Below, one piece after another: positions 63,506-64,000 of a stretch of 64,000 nucleotides of DNA. The first letter of the stretch is position 1. Every line of letters starts with the position of its first letter. Both the position numbers and the translations under genes were made by a program. The notes beneath the pieces were generated by a model, which was given only the letters and a program-made list of their open reading frames with translations, was not told the DNA's origin and searched no databases. Source of the stretch: Paragonimus skrjabini miyazakii (taxonomy: Eukaryota > Platyhelminthes > Trematoda > Plagiorchiida > Troglotrematidae); NCBI GenBank assembly GCA_014338405.1, contig JTDE01000160.1, positions 274,905 through 338,904 of the forward strand, in the 5' to 3' direction.

Positions 63506-64000
63506 CTACTAGCCTTCTGTGACAAACAAAGTTTTGTTCATAGGGTCAGTCGTATTTGCACTCCTGATAAGCTGCAGAGTGAACAAGAAATGCTGAGGAA
63601 AACGCTGCTGGCAAACGGATATCCTGAAAAGTTCACAAATATTCACAGCAAGGCGTCTAAATGCAATGGACCAGTGCAAACAGCTCGAAATAAAGATATA
63701 TTTCTGTTTTTGCAATTCGAAGGCGATCACCTGGCAAACGACATTAAGTACAAACTGAAGTGTGCCCTATCCCGTACGTATGCGGCTGCCCAGTTACGCT
63801 TGGTTCAAACCACCAAGGGACTCGCCCTACACAATCGCGAACGCAGTCTGTCTGACCATTCTGCCTCTAACGTTGTCTATCAGTTCACACGCAGTTGCGG
63901 TGACGTTTACAGAGGCAGAACAGACCGGCGGCTATTCCAGCGTGTGGCAGAACACGTCCCAAACTGGTTAAAACAGCGCATGACACAACAACCGGAAACC
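63506..64000 (+). CDS. Penelope-like retroelement protein, C-terminal part, runs off the window
   Basis: One frame is open for 165 codons from 63506 to the window end, with no Met needed because only the C-terminal part is here. The order of motifs fits the end of a Penelope-like element protein. RICTPDKLQSEQEMLRKTLL then LANGYPEKF match the linker after the reverse transcriptase. FLFLQFEGDHLANDIKYKL and SRTYAAAQLRLVQTTKGL match the stretch that follows. NVVYQFTRSCGDVYRGRTDR then EHVPNWL is the GIY-YIG endonuclease region. The usual YIGRT reads YRGRT here, a change in the family's hallmark, so the nuclease may be impaired. The enzyme would nick target DNA and prime reverse transcription from it. 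The frame has no stops in this part, so the insertion is fairly young. The reverse transcriptase part is not seen upstream. Confidence 0.75.

Noticed and set aside
1..64000. About a hundred short open frames of 60-100 codons on both strands
   Set aside because: Their number is what chance predicts at this AT content (stop frequency near 6.5 percent per codon gives roughly 100 or more). Without homology or splice borders they are not called as genes.
1..64000. CRISPR arrays, bacterial operons, rRNA genes, intact tRNA genes
   Set aside because: None found. The window shows animal-type non-coding sequence and retroelements.

Overview
The window looks like intron-rich, repeat-rich animal nuclear DNA. 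It is AT-rich, has no bacterial-style operons, and almost all of its open frames are short. The best taxonomic clue is a family of tRNA-derived short interspersed elements that carry a hammerhead ribozyme. This combination is best known from schistosome flukes, and together with a Penelope-like element and decayed Ty3/gypsy elements it points to a flatworm, probably a trematode. I cannot name the species. At the AT content here, chance alone would give on the order of a hundred stop-to-stop frames of 60 codons or more, so most short frames are treated as noise. Only frames with homology, unusual length or good splice signals are listed.

Layout. 1-15.0 kb: nothing recognisable beyond a small GATA-like simple repeat. 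15.0-15.75 kb: a decayed hammerhead SINE followed by a well-preserved one, which lies between 14-bp direct repeats. 16-34 kb: mostly featureless, with two tRNA-like fragments, a GC-rich patch at 21 kb and one weak exon candidate. 34.5-36.5 kb: a broken Penelope-type hammerhead motif and the longest unexplained open frame, a 155-codon exon candidate on the minus strand. 37.7-38.3 kb: two decayed hammerhead SINEs. 38.8-44.6 kb: tRNA-like fragments and a few exon candidates. 47-51.6 kb: two adjacent Ty3/gypsy polyprotein remnants of different lineages, with stops and frameshifts. 57.1-58.7 kb: an arms-only foldback, an exon candidate, and a second well-preserved hammerhead SINE between 12-bp direct repeats. 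63.5-64.0 kb: the open 3' part of a Penelope-like element with a GIY-YIG region, running off the window end.

The most interesting system is the hammerhead SINE. In both good copies (15.4 and 58.3 kb) the tRNA-like head and ribozyme are preceded by an inverted copy of the element's own 3' end. The inverted arm lies inside the target-site duplications, so it was mobilised with the rest. The two copies share the same spacer between inverted arm and tRNA head (about 47 of 50 bases). A third locus at 57.1 kb consists of the two arms alone. This suggests a foldback, rod-forming hammerhead retroelement family rather than two chance nested insertions. In the 58.3 kb copy the left arm also contains the antisense of the ribozyme's 3' half, so arm pairing could compete with ribozyme folding.
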